From contig CALHLW010000017.1 of NCBI GenBank assembly GCA_938034615.1, forward strand, positions 1 to 50,153: 50,153 bases of DNA. The letters run 5' to 3'. The stretch comes from an uncultured Neomegalonema sp. Its GTDB lineage: Bacteria; Pseudomonadota; Alphaproteobacteria; Rhodobacterales; Rhodobacteraceae. The notes under the pieces were generated by a model. The model saw only the letters and a program-made list of their open reading frames with translations. It did no database searches and was not told the DNA's origin. Below, piece by piece: positions 1-8,154 of the stretch (positions are counted from its first letter, which is position 1; each line of letters opens with the position of its first letter). A program made the translations under genes and the position numbers.

Positions 1-30
1 CCGGCCCCGATTACGGCGACAGTCGAAAGG

Positions 31-1140
31 TCAGGCATCGGCCCGCGCCAGAGTCCCGCGCACTGCATCGAAGACTGCCGCTGTTCCGGCAGTACCGCCC
101 AGCTCGCATGTGACCAGCTCGCCTCCGGCAAAGGCATCGTCCACCGCCCGGCGCATCAGGGAAGCGGCAAGTCCTGCCTCGTCGGAACCGTGCTTCACGC
201 TCAGCCATTCCAGCATCATCGCCGCCGACAGGATCATGGCCGTCGGGTTTGCCAGCCCCTTGCCCGCAATATCGGGCGCGGAGCCGTGACATGGCTGGAA
301 CACCGCGTTGTCATCGCCGATATCGGCGGAGGGCGCATAGCCCAGCCCGCCCATCAGCGCCGCACCAAGGTCGGATAGAATGTCGCCGAACATATTTTCG
401 GTGACGGCCACGTCGATGGTCCACGGTTTTTGCACCATCACCATCGCGAAGGCATCGACATAGCAATGGTCTGCCGTCACGTCCGTGAATTCCTTGGCAC
501 GCTCGTAGAAGATATCGCGCCAGAAGCCGAAAGCGGGGAAGACGTTTGATTTATCCACCGACGTGACCTTGCGTTGCCCGCCGCGCGCTTGTGCGTCGCG
601 TTTTCCGGCCAGCCGAAAGCAGAAGTCGAACAGTTTTTCGCAATTGTCCCGCGTGAAAACCAGGGTTTCGCGGGCTTCCCTGTCGCCGTCGATGGTGCCG
701 GGGGCTTGCGGGGCGAACAGCCCTTCGATGGATTCGCGGATGATGACGTAGTCGATATCATGGGCGCGCGGGTCGGCGAGAATGGGTCGCACACCCGGCA
801 CAGGCTTGACGGGCCGCACACCCGCATAGAGACCAAGCTCGAAGCGCAGATCGAGCTGCGGTGCGATCTCGCGCCCGTCGGGATAGCGCACCGATGGCAG
901 GCCCATTGCCGCGAGCAGGATGGCGTCTGCCTCCTGCGCCGTCTTCATGGCCTGCTCGGGCAGCGCCGTTCCGTGATCCCGGTAATGTGCCGCACCTGCT
1001 TCGCAAGACTCCCATTCGAAAGCGAAGCCGCCCACGCGCGTGGCCACGTCGTCCAGTAGCATCCGGGTTGGTTCGGTGATTTCCTCGCCGATGCCGTCAC
1101 CGGGAAAGAGGGCGATGCGGAAGGTATTGTTGCTTTTCAC
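31..1140 (-). CDS. Isocitrate/isopropylmalate dehydrogenase-family decarboxylating dehydrogenase
   Basis: A 369-residue cytosolic enzyme of the beta-decarboxylating dehydrogenase family, which oxidises and decarboxylates a 2-hydroxyacid with NAD(P). Family marks are the N-terminal GDGIGEE turn, the LDLRFELGLYAGVRP substrate loop, K197 in VDKSNVF, the metal-binding aspartates D229, D253 and D257 (ENMFGDILSD), and the nucleotide loop HGSAPDIAGKG. The RESIEGLF segment (135-142) resembles isocitrate, tartrate and malate enzymes (RExxEG) rather than true LeuB (RELTGG), so I do not call leuB. The usual catalytic Tyr after this segment appears to be Phe142. The start is GTG, overlapping the stop of the upstream lactonase-like gene by four bases (GTGA), so the two are probably translationally coupled. 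The family is sure, the substrate unknown; a tartrate/D-malate-like or sugar-acid-derived substrate is an inference from the neighbour. Confidence 0.85.
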   Translation of the reverse strand: MKSNNTFRIALFPGDGIGEEITEPTRMLLDDVATRVGGFAFEWESCEAGAAHYRDHGTALPEQAMKTAQEADAILLAAMGLPSVRYPDGREIAPQLDLRFELGLYAGVRPVKPVPGVRPILADPRAHDIDYVIIRESIEGLFAPQAPGTIDGDREARETLVFTRDNCEKLFDFCFRLAGKRDAQARGGQRKVTSVDKSNVFPAFGFWRDIFYERAKEFTDVTADHCYVDAFAMVMVQKPWTIDVAVTENMFGDILSDLGAALMGGLGYAPSADIGDDNAVFQPCHGSAPDIAGKGLANPTAMILSAAMMLEWLSVKHGSDEAGLAASLMRRAVDDAFAGGELVTCELGGTAGTAAVFDAVRGTLARADA

Positions 1141-2150
1141 TTAGAGGCTCCGAAGCTGTCCAGAAGGGGGGTGATGTCGTGGTTCCAGTGGGGTAGGGCG
1201 CGTCCTGCGACGGGGGCCTCAAACGACGCGATCCGGTCGCCGAGCAAGCATCCGAGATACGCCGTCTTCAGGTCCGGTCCGCCAAACGCGATATTCGATA
1301 TGTTGCGCAGGTGGTCCGACTCCACGGTATCGAGATGGGGGCGATCCATCTCATGCGCCTGAAAGGCGGTTTCCACTGCCGCGAGGTGATCGGGGTCAAC
1401 ATCCTCGATCAGCGTTTCGATCCGTCCATCCGGCCAGACTCTCAATACCCGGTTGGAGACGATGGAGACGACGAACAGGGATCCGTCTACTGCCTCCGTC
1501 AAACCGTCGGGGAACGTACCTGTGCCGAATTGCGCGACGGTTCGCCGATTCGCCAAGCCGTCTTCCGTGATGTCAAAGGCCGTCAGCCGCCGTGCGAAGG
1601 TCTCGTTGACCCAGAGCGTCCGCTCATCCGCCGAAAGCAGGCACTCGTTGGTATATCCCAATCCGTCGGCTACGATCCGGGTGCGCCCGTCTTCATGCAG
1701 GGCGATGTATCCCGTCGATGCGGTGGGCCGGTAATCATCGGAACGCGGGGAGATCGTGGTCGAGACGGTAATCCAGATCCGGCCTTGGCTGTCCGGCACG
1801 GCGTAATTCGTCGGGGGCATCGGTTCGCCGTCGACCTCGTTCGTCACCACAGAAACCGATCTATTCGGTGACAGCCGATAGACCCCGCCCCGGTCCTGCC
1901 CCAGATGTGTGAGGATGAAGCTGCCACCATTCTCCAGAGCGATGCCATTCGGGAAAAGCGAATCAGGCACTCCATTGTGCAATTTGAGCGCGAGATGGTG
2001 ATGTGTCTCGCCCGATGGTGAAACGGCGCTTACACCACCAGAGTTGTTGCAAGATGGTGCAAACAACCAACCGTTGCTGTGAGTAACCACACATTCGGGG
2101 CGGACGAGGTCTATCCCGCAATGTGAGATGGGTTTTGTAAGAATAGTCAT
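1137..2150 (-). CDS. SMP-30/gluconolactonase-family hydrolase
   Basis: A 337-residue six-bladed beta-propeller of the SMP-30/gluconolactonase/LRE family, whose members hydrolyse sugar or other lactones with a divalent metal. The four metal/active-site positions of the family can be picked out by eye: E19 (RPEC), N115 (PTNYAVPD), N168 (GYTNEC) and D215 (FPDGL). I chose the ATG at 2150 because the family fold begins just after it. The longer open frame upstream reads as low-quality, Arg/Ser-rich sequence and would run into the divergent gene. No signal peptide is visible, so it is likely cytosolic. It is the first gene of a two-gene unit with the dehydrogenase, sharing a GTGA stop/start overlap. 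A lactonase feeding a hydroxyacid dehydrogenase is a plausible short catabolic route; the sugar is not identifiable. Confidence 0.87.
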   Translation of the reverse strand: MTILTKPISHCGIDLVRPECVVTHSNGWLFAPSCNNSGGVSAVSPSGETHHHLALKLHNGVPDSLFPNGIALENGGSFILTHLGQDRGGVYRLSPNRSVSVVTNEVDGEPMPPTNYAVPDSQGRIWITVSTTISPRSDDYRPTASTGYIALHEDGRTRIVADGLGYTNECLLSADERTLWVNETFARRLTAFDITEDGLANRRTVAQFGTGTFPDGLTEAVDGSLFVVSIVSNRVLRVWPDGRIETLIEDVDPDHLAAVETAFQAHEMDRPHLDTVESDHLRNISNIAFGGPDLKTAYLGCLLGDRIASFEAPVAGRALPHWNHDITPLLDSFGASK

Positions 2151-2229
2151 GGCGCGCCGATTGATACGATGTACGCATGAAAGCCTTAAAGAACCGGCAC
2201 AGCGATAGCTGCAACTATGAGGCACCTGA

Positions 2230-2514
2230 ATGTATGTTGTCACTGTCGTTTTCGAAGTCGAACGCGAGGAGGCGGAATCTTTTCGGGCCCGCGTGCAAAG
2301 ACAAGCCCGCGACAGTCTCGACAATGAACCCGGATGCAGGCGCTTTGATGTGAGTGTTTCCAGGAAGCAGCGTGAGCGTGTGCTGCTCTATGAAATCTAC
2401 GACAATGCCGACGCCTTTGCCGCTCATCTCGCCTCGGATCATTTTGCGGCTTTCGACCGTGAGGTCTCGCCTATTACTCGGTCCAAGAAGATCGAGTCAT
2501 GGTCACTGACATGA
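2230..2514 (+). CDS. Antibiotic biosynthesis monooxygenase (ABM)-family protein
   Basis: A 94-residue protein with the dimeric ferredoxin-like ABM fold, as in small quinol monooxygenases and LsrG/YgiN-type proteins. Visible family features are the N-terminal strand YVVTVVFEVE, the DNEPGCRRFDV turn, and the second half with LLYEIYDNADAFAAHLASDHFAAF, where the His residues and the Y-D-N-x-x-A-F pattern are typical. It is transcribed divergently from the lactonase/dehydrogenase pair across a 79-bp gap, which suggests shared regulation. A GAGG ribosome-binding site lies about 10 bases before the ATG. Its stop is three bases from the stop of the convergent transporter gene. Substrate unknown; the family is small and function cannot be read from sequence. 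Confidence 0.82.
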   Translation: MYVVTVVFEVEREEAESFRARVQRQARDSLDNEPGCRRFDVSVSRKQRERVLLYEIYDNADAFAAHLASDHFAAFDREVSPITRSKKIESWSLT

Positions 2515-2517
2515 CCA

Positions 2518-3408
2518 TCAGTCTTGCTCCGCCTCTAATGTCCTCTCGCGCATCCAGACGTAGAGACCGCTGAACACGATGATCGCCGCTCCGGCTATGT
2601 GCCGGGTTTCGGGTGGCTGGTTGAAGATGATCCAGCTCGATGCCGTCATGTAGATGATCTGGACGTAGACGAAAGGGGCCAGCGTCGAGGCGGGCGCGCA
2701 GCGATGGGCCACCAAGAGCAGTTGATGCCCTCCCCAGCCGAAGAAGCCGATCAGGCAGAATGCGACCCAGGATGCGGGTTCCTCCGGCCATGTCCAGTTG
2801 CTCAGGGCGAAAGGGGCGATCAGGATGGTGGCGATCCATGCGGAGTAGAATTGCTGCGTGGCCGCTGAATCGACGCCTGCCAGCCGACGAGTGAGTACCA
2901 TGTAGAACGACGCCATCGTGACAGCGCAGAGCGAAAATACGATCGCCCAATGCACGTCTTCACCCCATGGCTGAGTCGCCACCAGCACGCCGAGGAAGCC
3001 GACGATGATCGCGGCCCAGCGCCGGGGACCGACCTTCTCGCCGAGGATCGGAATCGACAGGGCGCAGACCACCAGCGGCCCCGCGAAGAAAATCGTCGTG
3101 GTCAGGGTCAGGGACAGGTATTTGACGGCGGTGAAGTTGCAGACCGTCGAGCCGAGCAGGAAAAGACCGCGCAGGACTTCGAGCTTCATGTTCTCGGTAT
3201 GAAAGAGCGCGCGGCCCTCCTGCGGCAAGACGATCATAAGTGAGATCAGCGCGTGGACGGCATAGCGCACGAAGACGACCTGCAAGGTGGCAAGGCCCGC
3301 TAGACTCAGCCACTTTGCACTCGTATCGATGCCGGTGAAGACCAGAAAGGCGAGCATCATCAGGATGATGCCCTTCAGGACGCTGTCCTCGACCGGTTCA
3401 ACGCTCAT
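2518..3408 (-). CDS. DMT-superfamily (EamA) transporter
   Basis: A 296-residue inner-membrane protein with about ten hydrophobic segments arranged as two EamA repeats of five helices each. The first repeat begins at ILMMLAFLVFTGIDTSAKWL and ends near LGEKVGPRRWAAIIVGFLGVLVA, the hallmark E-K-x-G-x-R-x-W/F end of an EamA half. The second repeat begins at about residue 155 and ends with RHIAGAAIIVFSGLYVW. Members export amino acids, nucleotides or other small metabolites; the substrate here cannot be assigned. It lies downstream of folD on the same strand, separated by 130 bp that include a GC-rich hairpin, so it probably has its own promoter. It converges with the ABM gene, the stops being three bases apart. 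Confidence 0.88.
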   Translation of the reverse strand: MSVEPVEDSVLKGIILMMLAFLVFTGIDTSAKWLSLAGLATLQVVFVRYAVHALISLMIVLPQEGRALFHTENMKLEVLRGLFLLGSTVCNFTAVKYLSLTLTTTIFFAGPLVVCALSIPILGEKVGPRRWAAIIVGFLGVLVATQPWGEDVHWAIVFSLCAVTMASFYMVLTRRLAGVDSAATQQFYSAWIATILIAPFALSNWTWPEEPASWVAFCLIGFFGWGGHQLLLVAHRCAPASTLAPFVYVQIIYMTASSWIIFNQPPETRHIAGAAIIVFSGLYVWMRERTLEAEQD

Positions 3409-3482
3409 AGGGGTGTTTTCGGGTAGGATCCCAAGATTTTTCCTGCAACGGCCTCCGCGCCGAAGCCTGCCTCAGCGGCGCG

Positions 3483-3502
3483 CGGCCCCGGCGCGGGGGC
3501 CG
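3483..3502 (-). terminator. GC-rich hairpin after folD (weak terminator candidate)
   Basis: A perfect 7-bp stem (3483-3489 with 3496-3502, CGGCCCC/GGGGCCG) with a 6-base loop lies 36 bases past the folD stop on the minus strand. There is no T-run after it, so it is not a canonical intrinsic terminator. It may only pause polymerase or block exonucleases. Confidence 0.3.
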
Positions 3503-3538
3503 GGACAGGATCATACTTGGACATACGAAAACGGAGTA

Positions 3539-4441
3539 TCAGGCCGTCAGCCCTTCCGGCTCCGGCAGGCCCGCGCTGCGGGCGGCGGCGGTGACGGTAT
3601 TGGCGAGGAGGCAGGCGATGGTCATGGGGCCAACTCCGCCGGGGACGGGGGTGATGGCTCCGGCGACTTTTTCGGCGCTTTCGAAATGGACGTCACCGAC
3701 GATCTTGTGCTTGCCCTCGCCCTTTTCGGGAGCGGGAACGCGGTTGATGCCGACATCGATGACGGTTGCACCCGGCTTGATCCAGTCGCCCAGCACCATC
3801 TCGGGCCGCCCGACGGCGGCGACGACGATATCGGCCTGACGCACTACGTCGGGCAGGTCTTTCGTGCGGGAATGGGCAATGGTGGGGGTGGCGTTGGCAC
3901 CCAGTAGAAGCTGCGCCATCGGCTTGCCGACGATGTTCGAGCGACCGACGATCACGGCGTTCATGCCGCTGAGATCACCATGGAAATCCTTGAGCATCAT
4001 CAACGATCCGAGGGGCGTGCAGGGGATCATCGCTTTGAGGCCCGCGCCGAGACGACCCACATTGACGACATGGAAGCCATCGACGTCTTTTTCCGGCGCG
4101 ATGGTATTGATGATGAGGTCGGAATTGAGATGCGCCGGCAGGGGCAGTTGGACGAGGATGCCATGCACTGCCGGGTCGGCGTTCAGTTTCTCGACGATAG
4201 CCAGCAGGGTTGCCTCGTCGGTATCGGCGGGGAGCTTGTGCTCAAAGGAAGCCATGCCGGACTCGGCGGTCTGCTTGCCCTTGTTGCGGACATAGACCTG
4301 ACTGGCCGGGTCTTCACCCACCAGCACCACCGCGAGGCCCGGCTTGATGCCGTGTTCCTCAACCATGCGCGAGACGTGGCCTGCGACTTTTTCCCGGACG
4401 GTGGCGGCAAAGGCTTTTCCGTCGATGATATGTGCGCCCAT
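3539..4441 (-). CDS. folD: Bifunctional methylenetetrahydrofolate dehydrogenase/cyclohydrolase
   Basis: FolD, 300 residues, the usual length. It interconverts 5,10-methylene-, methenyl- and 10-formyl-tetrahydrofolate in cytosolic one-carbon metabolism, using NADP. Diagnostic motifs are Y50 and catalytic K54 in VYVRNKGK, the QLPLP segment, KDVDGFH, the nucleotide-binding [11 protein letters not shown], and the C-terminal signature [16 protein letters not shown]. The start at 4441 (MGAHIIDGK) is preceded by AAGGAAA at good spacing. A longer upstream open frame overlaps the divergent gene and has no folD-like sequence. The gene stands alone, divergent from the 3-hydroxyisobutyrate dehydrogenase gene across 93 bp. 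Confidence 0.97.
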   Translation of the reverse strand: MGAHIIDGKAFAATVREKVAGHVSRMVEEHGIKPGLAVVLVGEDPASQVYVRNKGKQTAESGMASFEHKLPADTDEATLLAIVEKLNADPAVHGILVQLPLPAHLNSDLIINTIAPEKDVDGFHVVNVGRLGAGLKAMIPCTPLGSLMMLKDFHGDLSGMNAVIVGRSNIVGKPMAQLLLGANATPTIAHSRTKDLPDVVRQADIVVAAVGRPEMVLGDWIKPGATVIDVGINRVPAPEKGEGKHKIVGDVHFESAEKVAGAITPVPGGVGPMTIACLLANTVTAAARSAGLPEPEGLTA

Positions 4442-4534
4442 GGTGTTTTCCTTCTTGTGTTCCCGCCGGGTCTGGCATCCGGTCTCGTGACCGACTAAAC
4501 CTTTCCTCAAGCGCATTAGGGACAGAGACCAGAC

Positions 4535-5413
4535 ATGGCAACCATCGGATTCATCGGCATCGGCAACATGGGCACCGGCATGGCCCGCAATCTGGTCGGT
4601 TCGGGTCATGACGTGACGGTGTTCGATCTCGACACCGAAAAGGCCAAGGGCATCGAGGGGGCTACTGTCGCGGCCTCCGGTGAGGAGGCGGCAAAAAACC
4701 GCGATATCATCATCACGATGCTACCTGCCGGTCCCGTCGTCGCGAAAGTGTATCGCGAAACGATCCGTCCCAATGCTGCGCCTGATACCCTCTTCGTCGA
4801 CTGCTCCACCATCGATGTCGAAACCGCCCGCGTCCTTGCCGAGGAAGCGCACGGGGATGGCTTTGCGATGCTCGACGCGCCGGTATCCGGCGGCGTGGCC
4901 GGGGCGGAGGCGGGAACGCTTGCCTTCATGGTGGGGGGGAGCGCCGCCGGTTTTGCGAAGGCCGAGTCGATCCTCTATGTCATGGGCGCGAAAGTGGTTC
5001 ATTGCGGCGAGGCCGGCGCGGGGCAGGGCATCAAGATCTGCAACAATATGATGCTGGCCATCCAGATGATCTCGGTTGCGGAAGGGTTTGCATTGGCGGA
5101 AAAGCTGAACCTCGATCCGCAAAAACTGTTCGATGTGTCCAGCGCCGCCTCCGGTCAGTGCTGGTCGCTTACCACCTACAGCCCGATGCCCGGTATCGGG
5201 CCGAAAACCTCCGCCGATAACGGTTACAAGCCCGGTTTCGCTGCTGCGCTCATGCATAAGGATCTGAGCCTCGCGATGGAGGCAGCCGACGCCTCCGGGG
5301 CCGACGTCGCCTTCGGTCGCGCGGCTTTCGACGCGTATGATCGGATGGTCGAGGCGGGCGAGGCGGGGGTCGATTTCTCCGGTATCATCCGGGGCAAGCG
5401 CGGGGTTCAATAG
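4535..5413 (+). CDS. mmsB: 3-hydroxyisobutyrate dehydrogenase
   Basis: A 292-residue NAD-dependent beta-hydroxyacid dehydrogenase that fits 3-hydroxyisobutyrate dehydrogenase of valine breakdown (3-hydroxyisobutyrate to methylmalonate semialdehyde). The Rossmann motif [10 protein letters not shown] opens the protein, with D31 at the end of beta-2 favouring NAD. The substrate-binding signature [22 protein letters not shown] is at 115-135, and catalytic K167 lies in [11 protein letters not shown]. The C-terminal [10 protein letters not shown] segment is also typical. A GGGACAGAG ribosome-binding site precedes the ATG. The neighbours are not valine-pathway genes, so assignment to mmsB over other members (for example glyoxylate/succinic semialdehyde reductases) rests on sequence feel alone. 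Confidence 0.85.
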   Translation: MATIGFIGIGNMGTGMARNLVGSGHDVTVFDLDTEKAKGIEGATVAASGEEAAKNRDIIITMLPAGPVVAKVYRETIRPNAAPDTLFVDCSTIDVETARVLAEEAHGDGFAMLDAPVSGGVAGAEAGTLAFMVGGSAAGFAKAESILYVMGAKVVHCGEAGAGQGIKICNNMMLAIQMISVAEGFALAEKLNLDPQKLFDVSSAASGQCWSLTTYSPMPGIGPKTSADNGYKPGFAAALMHKDLSLAMEAADASGADVAFGRAAFDAYDRMVEAGEAGVDFSGIIRGKRGVQ

Positions 5414-5489
5414 GGCGTAATGGCCCCCTTGAACGCGTCAAAGCGGCCAATGCGCCGCTCCCTTTTTGCAGACAACGTCTATCGGGCCT

Positions 5490-5550
5490 TTGACCTCGCC
5501 CTTCCGTGCGATAGATCAGCACGGAAAGGCGCGGGGGTTATCCTCGCGCC
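5490..5550 (+). promoter_or_regulatory. sodB upstream region with two dyads
   Basis: A TTGACC box (5490-5495) could be a -35 element. A perfect 8-bp inverted repeat follows (TTCCGTGC 5502-5509 and GCACGGAA 5519-5526), whose centre covers the expected -10 position (ATAGAT, 5511-5516). A second hairpin, GGCGCG 5528-5533 with CGCGCC 5545-5550 extended inward by three more pairs, would sit in the 5' leader about 30 bases before the start codon. The first could be an operator and the second an RNA leader element; neither matches a site I can name. Confidence 0.35.
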
Positions 5551-5580
5551 CGTCATCGACAATTATGGGGATATTGAACA

Positions 5581-6189
5581 ATGGCTTTTGAACTTCCTGA
5601 CCTGCCCTACGCCCACGATGCGCTTGCTTCGGGTGGAATGTCGGAGGAAACCCTCCAGTATCACCACGACATTCACCACAAGGCGTATATCGACAAGACC
5701 AACGAGATGATCGCGGGCACCGATCATGAGGGCAAGGCGCTCGACGAGATCATGGTCGCCGCCTACAAGGCCGAGAATACTGGCCTGATGAACCAGTCCA
5801 CCCAGGCGTGGAACCACATCCAGTTTTGGAACTGGATGAAGCCGAATGGCGGCGGCGCGATGCCTTCCGAGCTGGAAAACCGCATCAAGGACAGCTTTGG
5901 CAGCGTCGACGATTTCAAGAAAGCGTTTCAGGCGGGAGGCGCGGGCCAGTTCGGCTCCGGCTGGGTCTGGCTGACGCTCAACGGCGACAAGCTGGCCATT
6001 CTCGCGACGCCGAACGGTGTGAACCCCGAATGTGTGGGTCAGACTTCGCTGCTCGGCTGCGATGTGTGGGAACATTCCTATTACATCGATTTCCGTAACA
6101 AGCGGCCTGCCTATCTGGAGAACTTCCTCGACAAGCTGGTCAACTGGGAAAACGTGGCCGAGCGCCTGTCGAACGCAGGCGCAGCCTGA
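5581..6189 (+). CDS. sodB: Superoxide dismutase, Fe-type
   Basis: A 202-residue cytosolic superoxide dismutase that converts superoxide to oxygen and hydrogen peroxide. The four metal ligands are visible as H28 (QYHHDIHH), H79 (QAWNH), D161 and H165 (DVWEH). Gln75, just before the second histidine ligand, is the position that carries Gln in Fe enzymes and Gly in Mn enzymes, so Fe is favoured; cambialistic activity is possible. The C-terminal FRNKRPAYLENFL signature is also typical. The start is supported by the conserved MAFELPDLPY opening. The Shine-Dalgarno sequence is weak (GGGG at about -13). A strong intrinsic terminator follows 25 bases after the stop. The upstream region holds two dyads that may regulate it. 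Confidence 0.96.
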   Translation: MAFELPDLPYAHDALASGGMSEETLQYHHDIHHKAYIDKTNEMIAGTDHEGKALDEIMVAAYKAENTGLMNQSTQAWNHIQFWNWMKPNGGGAMPSELENRIKDSFGSVDDFKKAFQAGGAGQFGSGWVWLTLNGDKLAILATPNGVNPECVGQTSLLGCDVWEHSYYIDFRNKRPAYLENFLDKLVNWENVAERLSNAGAA

Positions 6190-6200
6190 CCGAGACCGCC

Positions 6201-7067
6201 GTGCCGACATCTGGAAAGGACGCCCGCCGGGGCGTCCTTTTGGCGTTATGGGCCTTCGTTATCTGGGGGCTGTCGCCCCTGTTCTTCGCCCTCGTGAACG
6301 ATGTGCCCCCTATGGAAGTGGTCGCGCATCGCATCCTGTGGTCCCTGCCGGTCATCGCGTTCTATGCCGCCCTGACCGGGCGGTGGCAGCGGTTTCGTCA
6401 GGCGGGGCGTGAGGGGCGAACGATGCTGGCGCTGATTACGGCGACGGCGTTCATCTCGGTCAACTGGTTCGGCTTTATCTATGCCATCCAGATCGGTCAG
6501 ACGGCGCAGGCAAGTTTCGGCTATTACATCTATCCCATTATCGCCGTGCTCATCGGCGCTCTGGTCTTCCGAGAGAGGATCACGGGCCTGCAATGGATCG
6601 CGGCGGCGCTGGCCGCGACCGGGGTGCTGATGATCGCCGTGGATCGCGGCGAATTGCCGTGGATCGCCCTGATCGTCGCCGTAACCTTCGCGGTCTATGG
6701 CGTGATCCGAAAGATGGTCACGGTCGGACCGCTGGTCGGCGTGTTATGGGAGCTGACCCTCGTATCGGGACCGTTGTTTGCCTATCTCTGGTTCGTGGGG
6801 GGCGGTGTGTTCTTCGACGATATGCGCACGGCATTGCTGCTCATCGGGTGCTCGCTGTTCACGGGCATCCCACTTGTGATGTATGTGGAGGCCGCGAAAC
6901 TGCTGAAATTCTCGACGGTTGGCGTGCTTTTCTATCTCAACCCGACGCTGCAATTCGTTTCCGCGTTGATCCTGGGCGAAACCATGAGCCTGCCCGTGTT
7001 GGGCGCGTTTGGTGTCATCTGGGCGGGGGTCGCGCTTTATTGCTACGATCTGATGCGCCGCCGCTGA
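6201..7067 (+). CDS. rarD: RarD-family EamA transporter
   Basis: A 288-residue inner-membrane protein with about ten helices, matching the RarD (chloramphenicol-sensitive protein) branch of the EamA transporters. The diagnostic opening is RRGVLLALWAFVIWGLSPLFF, followed by VPPMEVVAHRILWSL. The end of the second half, LQFVSALILGETMSLPVLGAFGVIWAGVALYCYD, is also typical. The substrate is unknown; the name comes from a chloramphenicol phenotype in other bacteria. The GTG at 6201 keeps the conserved RRGVLL residues but puts the sodB terminator hairpin inside the coding region. A TTG at 6240 would avoid this at the cost of those residues. No good ribosome-binding site is visible for either. It converges on the receiver gene. 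Confidence 0.9.
   Translation: MPTSGKDARRGVLLALWAFVIWGLSPLFFALVNDVPPMEVVAHRILWSLPVIAFYAALTGRWQRFRQAGREGRTMLALITATAFISVNWFGFIYAIQIGQTAQASFGYYIYPIIAVLIGALVFRERITGLQWIAAALAATGVLMIAVDRGELPWIALIVAVTFAVYGVIRKMVTVGPLVGVLWELTLVSGPLFAYLWFVGGGVFFDDMRTALLLIGCSLFTGIPLVMYVEAAKLLKFSTVGVLFYLNPTLQFVSALILGETMSLPVLGAFGVIWAGVALYCYDLMRRR
6215..6241 (+). terminator. Intrinsic terminator of sodB inside the rarD 5' end
   Basis: A perfect 11-bp stem (6215-6225 with 6230-6240), a 4-base GCCG loop and four T residues (6238-6241) make a textbook intrinsic terminator 25 bases after the sodB stop. It lies within codons 5-14 of the rarD frame if rarD starts at GTG 6201. Confidence 0.85.
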
Positions 7068-7131
7068 TGCGCTACGATGCCGCCTGTCTCTGAAGTCGGG
7101 GCAGCGTTCGGCACATGGATTTCGGCGGGCT

Positions 7132-7479
7132 TCAATCCTTTAGGGCCAGCTTCACCAGATCGATCAATTCGAGTTCGGAAAAGGGTTTGCACAATCGCCC
7201 GAACACGTCCAGCGCGTCGAGCCTGCACCGGACATCCCCCGTTATCGCGATGATGGGGAGGCCGGGAAAGCGTTCGCGCACGTTCGCGATTGCCGTTTCA
7301 CCGCCGACGATGGGCATGGCGATATCGGTGATCAGAACATCGGCATTCGAGATCAGGTCGGAATCGCTGGAGGCGACGCCGTCTTCGAAACTCGTGACAT
7401 TGAACCCAGCGTCACGCAGTTGAGCGGATAGGACACGACGCAGTGGTCGCGAGTCTTCCATCAGAAAAACTTCGGCCAT
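7132..7479 (-). CDS. Single-domain response regulator (receiver only)
   Basis: A 115-residue CheY-like receiver with no output domain. The acidic pocket is E8-D9, the phosphoacceptor is D52 (VLITDIAMP), the switch Thr is T80 (IIAITGD) and the conserved lysine is K98 (LCKPF). I place the start at ATG 7479 (MAEVFLMEDSR) rather than the longer frame because the receiver beta-1 strand begins right there and an AGGG lies about 10 bases upstream. It has no kinase neighbour and converges with rarD across a 64-bp gap. Orphan receivers of this type may act as phosphate shuttles or bind a partner. The hybrid kinase at 46976-48649 is the only kinase in the window and is far away. Confidence 0.85.
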   Translation of the reverse strand: MAEVFLMEDSRPLRRVLSAQLRDAGFNVTSFEDGVASSDSDLISNADVLITDIAMPIVGGETAIANVRERFPGLPIIAITGDVRCRLDALDVFGRLCKPFSELELIDLVKLALKD

Positions 7480-7595
7480 AGATACCCTAGTCTGGTTCTC
7501 GACCCCCATCGTCTGACGTATAACAACGGCGTGATCTTTGAAAGGTGGATTATCGCGATGCGTCTGAATTGTATCGGAAAAGCCGCAGGCCCCGA

Positions 7596-8141
7596 TTACC
7601 CCAGCGCCATCTCAACCGCTTCCTCCGGCGTCTTCGCCACGGAATAGAAGCCGTTGAACCGCGAGTGCATGAACCCGGATTCCGCGAAATGCGTGAACAG
7701 GTCGAGCAGGCGGGTCCAGTAGCCGTTGGTATCGACGAAAACGAGAGGTTTCTCGTGCAGCCCGAGCTGCCGCCATGTCAGCGTCTCGATGGTCTCGTCC
7801 AGCGTGCCGGGACCACCGGGCAGCACGATGAAGGCGTCGGCATTGGCGAACATGACCTTCTTGCGCTCGTGCATCGTCTCGGTGCGGATGAGGGTGGTGC
7901 GGGAGTCGGTTTTGCCTTCATGGGCGGTGAGAACGCCGGGAACCACGCCGATCACCTCGCCCCCCGCCGCGAGAGTTCCCCTCGCCGTCGCGCCCATCAG
8001 GCCATTATCCCCCGCCCCGTAGATCAACCCCGCGCCCCGCTCGGCGATGGTCTTGCCCAATGTCGTGGCCGCCTGCATGTAGGCCTCGTCCTTGCCGGGG
8101 GAGGAGCCGCAATAGACGCAGATCGTGGGTTTGCCGTGCAT
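7596..8141 (-). CDS. LOG-family nucleoside 5'-monophosphate phosphoribohydrolase
   Basis: A 181-residue Rossmann-fold protein of the LOG family (TIGR00730 type). Members release the base from cytokinin riboside or other nucleoside 5'-monophosphates. The family signature PGGPGTLDET is at 108-117, the conserved MHERKKVMF at 90-98, and the N-terminal ICVYCGSSPG begins at residue 7. No signal peptide. It starts 13 bases after the stop of the XrtA-type sugar transferase gene on the same strand, with a GGAG ribosome-binding site inside that gap, so the two are very likely co-transcribed. Why such an enzyme would sit with exopolysaccharide synthesis is not clear from the sequence; the coupling may be fortuitous. 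Confidence 0.93.
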   Translation of the reverse strand: MHGKPTICVYCGSSPGKDEAYMQAATTLGKTIAERGAGLIYGAGDNGLMGATARGTLAAGGEVIGVVPGVLTAHEGKTDSRTTLIRTETMHERKKVMFANADAFIVLPGGPGTLDETIETLTWRQLGLHEKPLVFVDTNGYWTRLLDLFTHFAESGFMHSRFNGFYSVAKTPEEAVEMALG

Positions 8142-8154
8142 GGGGATGCTCCGC

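Noticed and set aside
2151-2229. GntR-type operator between the lactonase and ABM genes
   Set aside because: The only candidate dyad (around 2168-2178) is too weak and does not fit a full consensus.
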